A DNA stretch of 64,000 nucleotides from Cordia subcordata (lineage: Eukaryota > Streptophyta > Magnoliopsida > Boraginales > Cordiaceae): assembly GCA_028554755.1 (NCBI GenBank), contig JAPTOF010000014.1, forward strand, positions 8,184,001 to 8,248,000. The letters are read 5' to 3'. This document shows, in pieces, positions 11,954 to 24,212 of this stretch. Within the stretch, counting starts at the first letter, position 1. Each line of letters opens with the position of its first letter. The notes under the pieces were generated by a model. The model made no database searches and had not been told where the DNA came from. It saw nothing but the letters and a program-made list of their open reading frames with translations. The position numbers and the translations under genes were made by a program.

Positions 11954-13059
11954 GAATTCATTTTAGACAATTGCTAAACCGATCAGAATCATTCGTTTAA
12001 TGCTTGTGATATTGATAGTAACGCGTGCTATTAATTAAATAATAATCATGCCAAACCTAACTAAACTTATGTCAATATCAATTATACATTTTTTAGACAA
12101 AGAAACGAACCCGATCCTGCCTATACAATTGCCACTATCATTATCGTAGAATAATATATATACACACAAGATTAATTGATTAGGACCTGTCGGTTAATGA
12201 TATCCCCATATGTCGCATCCCCACCAAAAAGCCAAAAAAAAAAGAGGTTTCGTGGTCGATGAAAATAAATTATATGTCTTTCTAAAAATAAAGAAAACTG
12301 AGCCTTATAATATTTTAATATTTGATGGGGTGTAACATTGAGGTGTTTGGTGAAAGGTTCCGAGAGAGCAACGATGAGCCTTGGGAGATCCTGAACGTCC
12401 GATCTTGTCCCATATAAGTAAGCACACATGTTGCGGATCTAAGGCACGTAATATTAGGAGCTTATGCATCTTTGACGAAGATTGTAAATATTACTGTATG
12501 TTTCCCACTTTAAGGTATTTGTAACATTTCTTAGTTGATTGATTCTCTCTTGCATTACCCATTTATTTGAGCACTTCGTGACTTAAGTATTTAGAGGTAT
12601 TTGGTTGATGTCACACCTATATCATCCTGACTCTTTAGCTCTTTTATGTGTGTAAAATTCACAAACGATGAGCTTTCAAAAGGCATTTATGGCTAAAATT
12701 CATTACATGTATATGATAAATGACATTATCACTATTTTCAAAAAAAAAGGATTCGATCAGCATAAATAATATAATATTTAATTGAATCTCTTTCGGGTTG
12801 TTATAATAAATTAACGAATGAATGAGTTGAATGGAAGTTGTATTTGCCTAGGAGAGGCATGGGAATATGAGGTAAGAAAAAAGGACAAGGAGGAGGGTTA
12901 AGCTTCCTGGAATTTTGCATTAAAAAGAGACAAGGGATTTCAGAATAAAAAATTTAAAATATATATATGGAAGAAAAAGGAATTAAAAGGGATGTGCTCA
13001 AGAAAAGACGGGGAGCCTCCGACAAAGATTTTAGCAGTACGGACCAGACATCACACATT

Positions 13060-13061
<2 letters not shown>
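11954..13061. other. Intergenic DNA, nothing recognised
   Basis: No supported exon or RNA. A few short open frames are present, but none has recognisable similarity or splice context. Confidence 0.5.

Positions 13062-13106
<45 letters not shown>
13062..13106. repeat. (TA)n microsatellite
   Basis: An uninterrupted alternating TA tract of about 45 bp. Confidence 0.95.
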
Positions 13107-13108
<2 letters not shown>

Positions 13109-13770
13109 CCTTAGCCAACCCCCTCCTTAATATACTCGCACTCTCCCCCATAAAACATTAAAATCCCATTTCCTCTGTCACACTCTCTCTAGATTTAAGG
13201 GTGATTTTGTTTGGTAGCTACATTAAGAATTTGGCTTCCTAGGGAATGCACATCACCTGCAAAAATTCCATTTTGTACAGTTGGAAGAATGAAATCTATT
13301 ATATCTTTAATCCATTTTATGCCCTGGATTTTTTGGCTTCTTGCTGATGCAGAAGATTACAATATCCTCAATCTTTTTGACGTTTTGTCAAAGAAACACT
13401 TTAAAAAAGAAGAAAGAAAAAAAATATAGGATTGTGTTTATGGCATTAAGCCAAACAATATTACATCTTGGTATTTGGAATCATTCTCTTGGCTGTCTAG
13501 AATTAGAGATCTCAAAATCCTAGATTTTGACCGCTTCAGAAATTGTGTATACCTCTGTATTAATTAATTTGCTCACATTTATTTAACTGTTGAGCGGTTA
13601 TAGCAAGCGTACAACTGAATGACACCAAGATCATAATCATTTAAATTAGCATAAATTTTTGTTCTTCTGTTTATTCTCAGTGTTTGGTAGGTGGTAGTTG
13701 TTTATGTAAATGGCCACTCTTGTGAGCAATCTGAGATTAAATTAACCGTTTGAGAAGACGTTGTGGGTCT
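13107..13770. other. Intergenic DNA, nothing recognised
   Basis: Short T-rich open frames run across 13211-13523, but none begins in a convincing context or resembles a known protein. Confidence 0.45.
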
Positions 13771-13816
<46 letters not shown>

Positions 13817-13831
13817 CACATATATATATAT
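13771..13831. repeat. (CATATA)n microsatellite
   Basis: About seven CATATA units followed by a pure TA run and a T run. Confidence 0.9.
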
Positions 13832-14581
13832 TTTTTTTTGTTATAATATATAAAGACTTTTCACATTAAAAAATTTTAAGATTCAGAATCATCATATAAA
13901 ATCCTAAATCACTTCTCATATTGATCAATTGATTTTATAATAGAAGCCTAGGATTCTTAACATATATATATGCATCAAACCTCGTGCACGCACCAAATAG
14001 AATCCGGGTTGGTGGTTCGAGTTTTTAAGCATTTTTCTTACAGAAATTAAAATGAATATATATCGACATGATTAGGAAAGGCGAAAACGAAACGGGATCA
14101 ACTTGGGACCATAGTAATCTAAAGTAGACGTAATATATGTATCACGACTTTACTATGCTAACGTAATAATTCTATACCTAGGATATTTTTAAAGGGGCTG
14201 TTTTGTAGGTGGGGGCCGTACGTGTTCATTGATGAAATTGTAGCCACAAGCTTTTGTTTTCTGTTGCTGTCAAAAGCTTGATAATGTGAGCCAAATGGTG
14301 GAAGAGAATAAGTACTGTTTAACCTAAAAAGGTTAGCCAAAACGAAAAGTGATTAGGATATAATAGTCTGGTGACAAAAATAATTAATAAGCAGATTAGG
14401 GTATATTAATAATGGCTGTATGGTAGCTAAATGAATGATTTTTAGGGAAGAGTTGTTGAGCGGAATTATATATCCACAAGTTACTATTTTAAGTGGTAAA
14501 AGAATAATAATCCCTTCATAATTTTATGTGTAAACGTATAATGGAATTCTTATTCAGATGCTAATAATAACAATGGAGAAA
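13832..14581. other. Intergenic DNA, nothing recognised
   Basis: AT-rich, with no supported feature. Confidence 0.5.
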
Positions 14582-14690
14582 TTTTTTTTCTCTTCTGCTT
14601 TTTTAACCCAATCCCGGGTTTCTCACGGGATCCAAAACCACACTCCTTAGAACAATAATCTCAACAACTTAAGCTACCCTTAATCCCTAA
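14582..14690 (-). mobile_element. SINE-like retroposon (minus strand)
   Basis: Read on the minus strand it starts TTAGGGATTAAGG. It has an A-box-like GGGTAGCTTAAGTTG, a B-box-like TTTTGGATCCCG about 35 nt later, and ends in an A-rich tail (plus-strand T run 14582-14590). The pattern is that of a plant tRNA-derived SINE. No clear target duplication was seen. Confidence 0.5.
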
Positions 14691-14811
14691 TAAAAATGAT
14701 GGAATATATATGTTCCTATGAAAATTACAATTAGGGATATATATTCTAATATCTTTTATCAAAGCATATTTTTATATATAATTTATTCACTTTTTCTTGT
14801 CTAATAGAATT

Positions 14812-14842
<31 letters not shown>

Positions 14843-16246
14843 ATATATATAAAAGATTTGATATTTAAGTAACACACACCACCTTTTTTCTTATAAAAAA
14901 TAAAATAAAAGAATGATATAAAATATTACTCGCTTTACTCTATCAGAAGGCCGATAAAAAATCTAATGTCAACAAACTTTATATTTAAAGTTCAGAATAC
15001 CAGTATCTAGATCATCTCTACATGGTTATCAGTGTGAAAATATGGATTTGCAACAAATTAAGAAAAAGTTAGCTATTAATAAATTGAACACTTCATCTGT
15101 AGATTACCTTTTTTCAGTTTTAAAGTAGTAGAACAAAAAGATATACGAGATAACTCAGCTAGAAATATGTTCTTCCGTGTACGCATCTAAGTCAACAAAT
15201 AAAGATGAGTTGAAATACTTTTCATATTTCTACTTTAAAACATGCAGTGGCAATAAATTAATTCTGAAACCTATTAATCATATATATGCATGCTTCCCTA
15301 AGTTGATGTCTGAAAATAGTGATTATTTGTACGCTTTGTGGTATCTCATCACTTACAAAAGCAACAAATGTCAGATGGCTAGACTATATATATATATCCT
15401 TCATAAGGCAAGAATTCTCATACAGAAATAAAATTACATTATGGGTGCTACTTTTGGTCAATAATGAATATAGGACTAATTGAAAATAATAGTGTTGTGA
15501 ACGTTTTATATATGTTGAAGTCTTTTTGCATGGAGATATTTTAGATACATATTACACCCTCTTTTACTACAAATTTATTACCTCTTTCCACCAAAAAAAA
15601 CAAGAAGAATTATTACCTCTTATATGTACGTTTAGTTAGCATATTAATTATATATGCATTCACGTCGACAGTTATAAATGAATTATGGATAAATAAGTGA
15701 TATGTAACAATGCTTTTTCACAATATTTCTGTACATATCCCATTGAAGTCCAACTTTATTTTTATTAAATAGTTGAAACAGTTAGAGAAATTAGAAAATT
15801 ACAACTCATACAATATGATGACAGTAAATTTAACTGGTAAAAATGCAAATTGCCTTGTCACTTTTTTAACTTGATATGATGAAAGTATGGTGCACTTATG
15901 GTGAGACCAGCAGAATCCATTTTCTTTTTCTTTTGCCTTTTTTTTTAACTTATTGAGAATAGCTACCACCTTTTTTGCCCACTTTGATGATAAAGCTAAA
16001 GCAAGAGAAAAGCAAAGAAGAAAAGAGAAAAAAAAAACATTAAAAAGAAAGAGGAAAGGTAATAATAAAGAAAGGAGAGAAAGAAACAAAGACAAACTAC
16101 ATGATTCAAATCTCTCTCTCTCTCTCAGAAGACTTAATTTGTGAGCTGCTACTTCCTCTACATAATCAATAGTGGGGAGACCTCTCAAAGTTTCTTACAA
16201 AGTCTGGTTTGGCACCTTCAAGAAAAAGTTACTTATTAAAAGGTGA
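14691..16246. other. Upstream region of the bHLH gene
   Basis: Includes a (TA)n/(GT)n microsatellite at about 14811-14852, AT-rich spacer, and a purine-rich stretch (15995-16095) followed by CTCTCTCT at 16111-16125. Purine/pyrimidine tracts like these are common upstream of plant genes. No coding exon was found; the long minus-strand frame at 15799-16188 is low-complexity. Confidence 0.5.
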
Positions 16247-16253
16247 TATATAA
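16247..16253 (+). promoter_or_regulatory. Candidate TATA box of the bHLH gene
   Basis: TATATAA lies 77 bp before the start codon in a non-repetitive context. That would leave a 5' leader of about 45-50 nt. No experimental support is visible in the sequence. Confidence 0.4.
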
Positions 16254-16329
16254 CAAAAAAGGTGAAGCAAGCTAAAGAAAGTGAAGATTAGAGGCAGGAG
16301 AAAAGAAAAATCTGTAAGGAATCGCGCAA

Positions 16330-19300
16330 ATGAATCGAGGTCATGTTTTCCAGAGCTCACCAGTTCAACAGATGATGGCTGAAAGCCCAAACTTGTGGAT
16401 CATCAACAACGCCAAGCCTCCATCTCACCCTAATTCTTCATTCTTGGTTCGTCCTCCCGGCCTCTTCCCTCTCTATGCACCGCCACCGCCGCCGCCGCCT
16501 CCACAGCCACCATCATCTGCTTCCCACCTTCCTCTATCATCTTCATGGAATGACAATCAGGAACTTCCAGAATCATGGAGCCAACTCCTCCTGTAAATCT
16601 CCCTTTCTCTCTATGTGTGTGTAGCGTATATCTAGTTTTATTTTTCTTTTTGTTTTTCCTTTATTACAAACGCTCCACCTCTCATTTAACCCCGTTACTA
16701 TGGGATTCGAACCCAAGTCATCAGTCCGGGAGTAGTCTTAAACATTTAACCTATCCCTAATCCTCTATGTGTGTTTCTTAGTGCATATCTAGTTTGTCAA
16801 ACTATATTGCATGCAACTAGCATAATTTTTTTTGTGTGTGCGTGTATCTGTGTATATTAAGGTGTTTGAATGTTTGTTGCTTTTTTTTTTTTTTTTAAAT
16901 CACAAAGTCATATTATGCATAGAAATTACAAGGAATATATTCATTCATTGTGCTATACTTTGATCTACATGTTGTTAGGGGCTTGAGCATTTCATGTTAT
17001 ATTAACTAATATCCAAACTTCTTTTTTTTTCTTTTAATTTATAGGGGTGGCTTAGTGGGAGAAGAAGACAGGTCAGGGCTAAGCAATATGCAGCAGGCCA
17101 AGAAGTTGGAGAACTGGGAAGAACAATTCCTACACCATCATCATCGTCATCAACAGACTCCTAACAGCAGTAGTGTTGTGGATGTTAAGCAAGAAAGTAA
17201 TTCAGTAAACAGCTATGCATATGGAGGCCATGGAAATAATGTAGAATTCCAGGCAGCAAAACCACCAGCTCCATGGTCACAAATCATGCCAGTTTCTTCT
17301 CCCAAGTCATGTGTCACCACCTTAAGTAGTAGTAACCTCTTGGATTTTTCTACCAAATCTGATGCCAGGCATCCTCCCCCGGATCATTCATCTGAGGTAT
17401 GATGATTTTTTTTCCCCTATTTTCCGAAATTTTTTTTTTTTTGAATTTGTATATTTACTTCAATTTCTTCTTATATATAGATGTATATATGCAATATGTT
17501 TGCTTAAAAAGTGTCAAAATCTTTTGCTTAAAAAATATCAAAATCTTTGCTTTTTATTAGTGCAACAGCACTGCAACAGGAGGGCTACCAAAGAAGGCTA
17601 GGGTTCAACCTTCTTCCACTCAATCCACCTTCAAGGTAATTTCGAAGATTCAAACTCTGTGTGTGTGTGTGTGTGTGTCTGCACCACCACAATCCTCCCA
17701 ACTTGTGCCTCTAGCTGATCTATGATGATCTCTCTATTGCTTCCTTCACCAATTTGGACTAAAACCATTGTCTTTACTGGTTGGTCTTTTCCTGTACGTA
17801 ATGATTCTCTTTTGCTATCTCTTATAACATCCACACAAGAAGAAGACACAGTTGATAAAGTAAGATTAAAGGTTAGCAATTTGTTTTTTAGTAAGCTTTA
17901 TTCATCATGATGATCTCTTCTTTTATATTATGACTTGAAGCAGGTGAGGAAGGAAAAACTGGGGGATAGAATAACTGCACTGCACCAGCTAGTTTCTCCA
18001 TTTGGCAAGGTAATTAGCTCTCTGGCAAGTTGCACTTGCGTGGTTATGCGTTTTCTGTATAACCGGCTTAGACCTCCCTCAGAACCCAACAAAAAAACAC
18101 TAATAATCTACAATTAGTACATATAATCATGGAAATAATTCATGCACAGTTCTTTATGATAAAAGTAAAGCAAAAAGCTCTATGATCTAAAATATGACAG
18201 TTCCTTTTTCTTCTTTATTTCTTTTCACATTTAGGGTTTCCTCCATGACATATGTCTTTAAGCATTACAGAGGATAAAGAACGTAGATTTTCTTTTCTTT
18301 CTTTTTTTTTTTTTTGGCTTTTTGGGTGTTGTGATTTATTTTTCACTTTGTTTCACTTTTGCAGACTGACACGGCTTCTGTCCTGTTAGAAGCTATTGGT
18401 TACATTAGATTCCTACAGAGTCAAATTGAGGTAAGAATGACTTCTTTTAAAAGTACTTTACCAGACTATCTTGAACTATTGATGGCACATATAATTAGTT
18501 AAAGTTTCACTTGACAGTTGTCTCATTCAATATTTTTTAGCTATTGAAATTCTAAATACATATTTGTTCTCTTCTCAATTCTCGTCTCTCCCTTGAATCC
18601 AGGCCCTTAGCTTACCGTACTTGGGCAATGGATCAGGAAACATGCGGCAACAGCACCCCGTAAGAAAGCTACATGTTGTAACATATATATATATATGTAT
18701 GTGTATATATATAACACACATACATACATACATATATATATTATATATGTGCTCAATTCCCAAAGCACAAAATATACTCCCTTTCACAAGTCTTTTCTGT
18801 GTATGCATATGGATGTCTGAAAAATTGTACTTAGCAGAATGTGCATGTGGGATATATACGCTAATTATTGACATTAAAAAAGTTATTAATAATTACTGAT
18901 TTGATTATTTTCAGGTTCAAGGGGAGAGGAATTGTTTATTTCCTGAAGATCCTGGTCAGGTAAATAAGCTTTATTGGATCCATTACCTTCTCAAAAACAA
19001 TTGCAGAAGTGGGCTTCTTTTTTCAGAGAGAAGAAAAAAAAGAAAAAAAAAGAATTACAGGGTTAATTATTATTATTTTCTTTTTCTGCAAAGAAGTTAC
19101 TGAAAGCACGAGAGAAGTTCTGCTTTACAACCTTAAATAGCTGAAACCATCAAAAGAATAGCTTAAACTTTAAACATAGATGCTTTTCTAGTAATCGGAA
19201 GCTTAGACAACTAAACTGAAATAAATTATCATCTCATCTAAAAATTTAAACTTGCAGAGTAAATTTGTTGTATTTATCTATTGTGCTTAACGGTTTCGAA

Positions 19301-19610
19301 TGTGGGTATTTGTGCAGCTTCTGAACGATAACTGCATGAAGAAGAAAGGAACTTCTGATCAGGTATACAAATAAGCCCTTATATGCCTTACTTTTGCCTA
19401 CAAACTTAATTATTTCTGAAAACCTTATAAGCTGATTTCTTTTTTCTGCTTTTGTTTCTGCAAAATTAACATTAGGATCCACATGAGCCAAAGAAAGACT
19501 TGAGGAGTAGAGGGCTGTGCCTGGTTCCAATATCATGCACTTTGCAAGTGGGGAGTGACAATGCTGCAGATTATTGGGCACCTTCTCTTGGTGGAGGGGG
19601 TTTTCGATAA
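16330..19610 (+). CDS. bHLH68-like: bHLH transcription factor, bHLH68/bHLH112-like (9 exons, 367 aa)
   Basis: Nuclear DNA-binding regulator of the plant bHLH family. Exons: 16330-16592, 17045-17396, 17561-17635, 17944-18009, 18365-18430, 18603-18659, 18915-18959, 19318-19362, 19476-19610. All introns are GT-AG, and the joined frame is open for 367 codons. The start is the first in-frame ATG and opens [16 protein letters not shown], the N-terminus I know from bHLH68-type proteins. Residues 1-205 hold a Pro run, the [15 protein letters not shown] motif and a His-rich patch. The bHLH domain spans about 224-277, with basic region and helix 1 [20 protein letters not shown] and helix 2 [20 protein letters not shown]. 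The basic region lacks the His-Glu-Arg of E-box-binding bHLHs, as is usual in this subgroup. The C-terminus ends in a tryptophan- and glycine-containing tail. Intron 1 carries a SINE-like insert and intron 3 a (GT)n repeat. Subgroup assignment is confident; the exact orthologue is not. Confidence 0.93.
16640..16762 (-). mobile_element. SINE-like insertion in bHLH intron 1 (minus strand)
   Basis: On the minus strand a B box GGGTTCGAATCCC (plus 16702-16714) is followed by an A-rich tail (plus-strand T-rich 16638-16664). The flanks share an imperfect direct repeat, CTCTATGTGTGTG...ATATCTAGTTT, at about 16607-16636 and 16761-16793. That could be a target duplication or a pre-existing repeat. It lies wholly within intron 1. 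Confidence 0.5.
17658..17679. repeat. (GT)n microsatellite in bHLH intron 3
   Basis: About 11 GT units, 22 bp after the exon 3 donor site. Confidence 0.9.
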
Positions 19611-19695
19611 AATTAATGTAGAAAAATTGGATATTATTAAATTAATCACCGCGCCTTACTGTTGAAAAAACTTCATCAAGAAAACAATGATATAA

Positions 19696-19750
19696 CATCA
19701 TGAGCAGTCATTCTGCTAAGAAAAAATTACAAGGCTGACTGCTCATGATG
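19696..19750 (+). promoter_or_regulatory. Perfect 15-bp hairpin just downstream of the bHLH stop codon
   Basis: CATCATGAGCAGTCA (19696-19710) and its exact reverse complement TGACTGCTCATGATG (19736-19750) flank a 25-nt loop. The pairing extends outward with mismatches to about 20 bp. It starts 86 nt after the stop codon, so it probably lies in the 3' UTR. Its role is unknown: an RNA-stability structure, the end of a tiny inverted-repeat element, or chance. Confidence 0.5.
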
Positions 19751-22700
19751 CTATGCATTTTGTTAATTCACCATTAGGTGCTGCGCTGTAGAACATGTTG
19801 CCATTCGAAAGTCATTGTCCTTTGAACTTTTGAGTGCTTTTTTAGAAGATACTATGGCTTTTCTATTTTGGCTTGTACAATGTTATTTATGTACATGCCC
19901 CTTGTAGTATGATTAGTTGACCATTATAATAGAAGCTGCTTTAATTTGTAGTAATATATATTTTCCTTTCTACGATAATATTAATTATGTTAATTTAGAG
20001 TCAATATGTTGCAGTTCCACTGCAATAAAATAAAATAAAAGACATTAGTGACCCAAAAATTAGCTACTAAAATGAAGTTATGATCGATTTGTGACCGAAT
20101 TCTTCGGTCAGAAAAAGTTTCGTTACTAATTTCATCAAAAACGTATTTTTAAGTGGGTAACAAATACAGTGATTAAAATGTCGATCATAACGTCTTATAA
20201 ATCTGAAATCAATTTTATCCCGGCCTCCAAATTTCACTAATCGGTCACAAACTAATCACAGATTAGTGACCAAAATTTCAAACTACAAATTAATATTGTC
20301 TAACGCTTGTATGTGTATCGGGGGCACAACTCAACACCTCGGAATTATAGCCTGAGGATGAGTTTCTCGTTGTCAAGAAAGAAAATGCAGCGGTTTTAGA
20401 AACATATAAGCAATTTCGAAAACTATCAGAACTCTGTCTTGACAAAGTTTGCCTGCCAAATCTTAAAATAAATAAATAAATAAATAAAGAGAAAAGATCC
20501 ATAGATTTGATTAATTGAAAGCTAAAAGAAAGAAAAAAAAAAAAGAATCAGTTTATTCCAACACATATATGTGCTTCTACTTTTTCCTGTTTGGTGTTTT
20601 ATACATAGGCCAGTCTTGTCAGAAAGTAGCAGATTCCATCCAATTTCACAAATTTGCATGCCGGTGACTCTTAATATTCTCCAATTGGAAAAATTAGGCA
20701 GAGAAGATCATAGCTAGAGAGTAGTAAGCTAGAGAGTAGTAGAAGCTTATATTCATTCTGGCAATCTTTTCGAAATCAAACCACTATTATACTAATCATC
20801 ACAAGATAAGACAATCGATTATATTCAATACATAGTTCAAGTACGTACTAACGATGTCATAACATTGACTTTTTAAAAGTAGTCATAAAAACTTCGACTT
20901 TTTAAAAGTAGTCAAAAAAACTTCATACGAATATGACGATTAAAAGGATTGGAGTACCGAATGTAAGAATTTTTTTAAGTTATTTCTACCATACATTCGA
21001 ACTTGAAAAACGTAAAAAGACACAAGTTTATCTCCAAGAAATCTATGATTGAAAGCACCTCAAGTTCAAATAATGCATGCAAAGCGAGCTTGTCTTCAGC
21101 TGTAAGATTATCTGTTCCTCTAGCACTAGCCACTAGAGAACATTTTGATAAGAAACAAAACAATTGTACTAGGTACGAAGGATTCAAACAAGAAGAACAA
21201 AAAGTAAGTATAACATGTCTGCAAGTGGCCAATTCAAGAATCACTTGATTACCAGGAAACTAATTTATCCTAGTGGTAACATGAGACATTTACTGATTGT
21301 ACGATTTATATATGATAGCCAACAAATTAAAACATGACAACACATGCATGCATGAAGCCCTTTCATTGAAAAACTTTACATTGTATATGGTGCTGTTTTG
21401 CTGTAAAAAGAGAAATTGTCTGTTGCTATTCTGTTTATCTCCTAGTGGAAATATCGATGCTGTCGAAATGGGTATTTAATTTATGGCCTAACTACTTTAA
21501 AATTTTATTAAAACTTCCGAGAATAAAGTTATCATTTTCAACATAAATTTATTGACATTATAGAAATTTTATTTTGAATTATAAAAAACATTTTACAGTA
21601 ACCAAAAAATAATTACAATAGACACCTAAAAGATTATAACAAATACTATAAATATGAATTTAATCTAAAAAACTGTAATTAATTTCCATGGTGTTTGTTG
21701 CCTTGGGGAATGTCTATGGAGCTCGAGGGGCCTGCTGTACGGTCAGCCTATTGTAATCTTGCTTTACGACTTTAATTTGTATGGAGATGGACTGCCTGAG
21801 CCCACCCACGTTTAAACATTGACTTTCATCTGCTTGGGTGTGTGACACCACGTTTCAATTTGTGTTCAAATTATAATAATTTATCTTAATAATATTGTTG
21901 TCACAAATTTAAATATTTTGAATCAATTAATTAAATTTAACATGTAAATTGGTGAATTTGCTAAGGTAGACACCAATAAAATGACTAAACCAATATGTCC
22001 GAAATATTTGTCATGATCTTTTTTTTTTTTGGGTTCGTAACTTTAAATTCTTATAGTGACATGTTAGTTATTTTTTTACCTATTTAAAATTATATTTAAG
22101 TGGTCAAATTCCTGTAATAGATAGGTAAATTTGTGGATAAAATTTAGGAATATTTAATTAATTTATCTTTTGATTAGATGATTCTAGAATTTTCCATGTA
22201 AGATAATTTTTGTTTGTGTACAAATAATTAATAAAATATAAAATTGTTTGGCTTTTATATTTAAAAAAAAGCACTTTCTATGGAAAAAAATATTTTTCTC
22301 TAATAAGTGTTTGGAGTAGTTTTTTTTTTTATAAAGATACAACCCTTTAAAAATACATTTTCAAATGGTATTAAAAAAGTGTTCTTTTTAATAAGCCAAC
22401 CACACAGGCCCTTAATCCAAATGAGCCTTTAGAATCTTTAACAGAAATTTCAAGTGTTTGAACATGATATTACTTGCTTAATCATCCTCAAAATTTTCAA
22501 AAGAAAACTTGATTTTCTATGTCCAAAAAAGATATTATCGATGTTCATGTAAATACAATCATTGAGTTCTCCTATTTTATGGAAGAGAGAGATGAGTCCA
22601 ACTTTATTAACTGAATTAGTTAATTTTTCTATATATATTCTTACTTTTTTTTTCATGAATTATATTTTTTATATGCAATTATAACTAAAATACATAATAT

Positions 22701-23263
22701 CATTAATCTTCTTAACTAAGTTTTGCCCCCTCCCCCAATGTTAAACTTCTAGGTCTGCTCTTGTGTGACACCTCATCCTAATTGTTTGTGTTTAATTTAT
22801 AATAAGTTAGTTCTATTATTAATTTTATTATGAATTTAAACATTTTGAATTAGTTGATTTAGATCCAATATAAAAGGATCCTAGAGGCTAGTACTAGGAC
22901 TTAGTTCTCTGCAAGTGGTAAAGAAGCAAGATACTAAGCCTAAGTGTGGACCCCACATATTTTAATGGTCCTAAATTATAGTTTTGTTCTGTTGTGTTTA
23001 ATTCATAAAGACTTACAAGTTCTTTTTTGTTTTTTTAATTTGGCTTAGGCTCAAGATATTGTCAAGTTAATAATTGGATTGAAATTAAAAAATATCATGA
23101 AGTAATTGACACTATTCTCTCAAAATCAACAACTTGATTTCAAATTTCATCAAAATCAACTGCAAAAATTTTAAATAATAATAATAACAATTGGGCTAAA
23201 TCACTAATCTGGGAATGCCATATCAGACCCTGTAGATATTTAGTACACACTTCACGCTAGTTA
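19751..23263. other. Intergenic DNA downstream of the bHLH gene
   Basis: AT-rich. It contains a region with repeated TTAGTGACC-like words (20045-20285, possibly an old transposon end), a 29-bp tandem duplication containing GACTTTTTAAAAGTAGTC (20867-20925), and a decayed MITE-like stretch with CCACACAGGCCC near 22400-22412. The overlapping open frames at 20975-21248 have no recognisable similarity, so no gene is called. Confidence 0.45.
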
Positions 23264-23971
23264 GTGCGTGTTCGGCAACAACTTTTTAAGTAGCGTTTAG
23301 CGTTTTAACTGGTCAAAATACTATTTTGCTAAATTATTGATGTTCGGTAAACTAGCGTTTCAAGTAGCTTTTTAGGTAGCTTTTAGCGTTTCTCAAAAGC
23401 TAAAAATTTTAATGTTTCAGGCAGCTTTTAGCTTTTCATGTTTTTTTTGGCAATTCTACCTTTTTTGCATTTTTTGATTTTTCTATTCTTTTTCCAATAT
23501 CTCTCTATGTTTTTATCTTTTCTTTCACAAATATAAATAAGAAATAATATAAAAATAAATTTTAATTTCTATATAATCAACATTACTAAAAGCATAAATT
23601 TTATTAGTACATTTTTTTTAACAAAATAATTTTGAATCTATTAAAATTAATTTTTGTAATATTGATATAAATGTTTTATCAAAAAATTAGTTATACTTTA
23701 ATATTAAAATATGATTATGAAAATAAATATCTAATTGTGAAATATATTGTCTTATTCCTATTATAGTAATAGTAATTACAACTATCATAATAACAATAAT
23801 AATAATAACATGATATCAATATACTTTTACGTCATTTAACATCCATAAGCTAATCTAACAGCTAATTTTACCGAACACATTTTGTTCAATCAGCTAGTTA
23901 AACAGCTATCCGCTAACAGCTATCCAAACAGCTATCAGCTACTCCAACAGCTAAATTTGCCGAACAGGCTC
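23264..23971. mobile_element. Tourist-like MITE, about 708 bp
   Basis: The left terminus is GTGCGTGTTCGGCAA and the right terminus, in reverse complement, GAGCCTGTTCGGCAAATTT. Both ends are flanked by TTA (23261-23263 and 23972-23974). The right end carries several AACAGCTATC-type subterminal repeats. There is no transposase frame. Confidence 0.65.
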
Positions 23972-24122
23972 TTAATACAAGCTAAAGAAGCCCACTAGTC
24001 ACAAAAGGTTCGAGAGGCTGCATTATCCTATGTATAAATGGTGATACACCCATCTGTTGCAAGGGGAGAAAAATATAGAACAAACCCACAAGAAAGAAAG
24101 AAGACACAAAAGTAAATAATCA

Positions 24123-24212
24123 GTTTTTTTTTTTTTTTAATAAACACACCACTCATGGAATTTGAACCAATAGAATAACGCTCATTTAACAAAGGGACTC
24201 ATTAGGGAGGAG
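24123..24212 (-). mobile_element. SINE-like fragment (minus strand)
   Basis: A T run of about 15 (24124-24138), then on the minus strand a B-box-like GGTTCAAATTCC (plus 24157-24168). The tract between B box and tail resembles the 6911 copy. The limits are approximate. Confidence 0.4.

Noticed and set aside
11671..11970. Minus-strand frame with NSLEFIH peptide shared with 11009-11257
   Set aside because: The shared peptide comes from the 205-bp direct repeat; I know no protein family with it, so it is treated as repeat DNA.
15799..16188. 129-aa minus-strand open frame
   Set aside because: Composed of Leu/Ser/Phe runs from a purine-rich tract directly upstream of the bHLH gene; low complexity and no family resemblance.
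20975..21248. Overlapping sense and antisense frames of 81-89 aa
   Set aside because: No recognisable similarity, no start or splice context, and both strands are equally open, so I could not support a gene.
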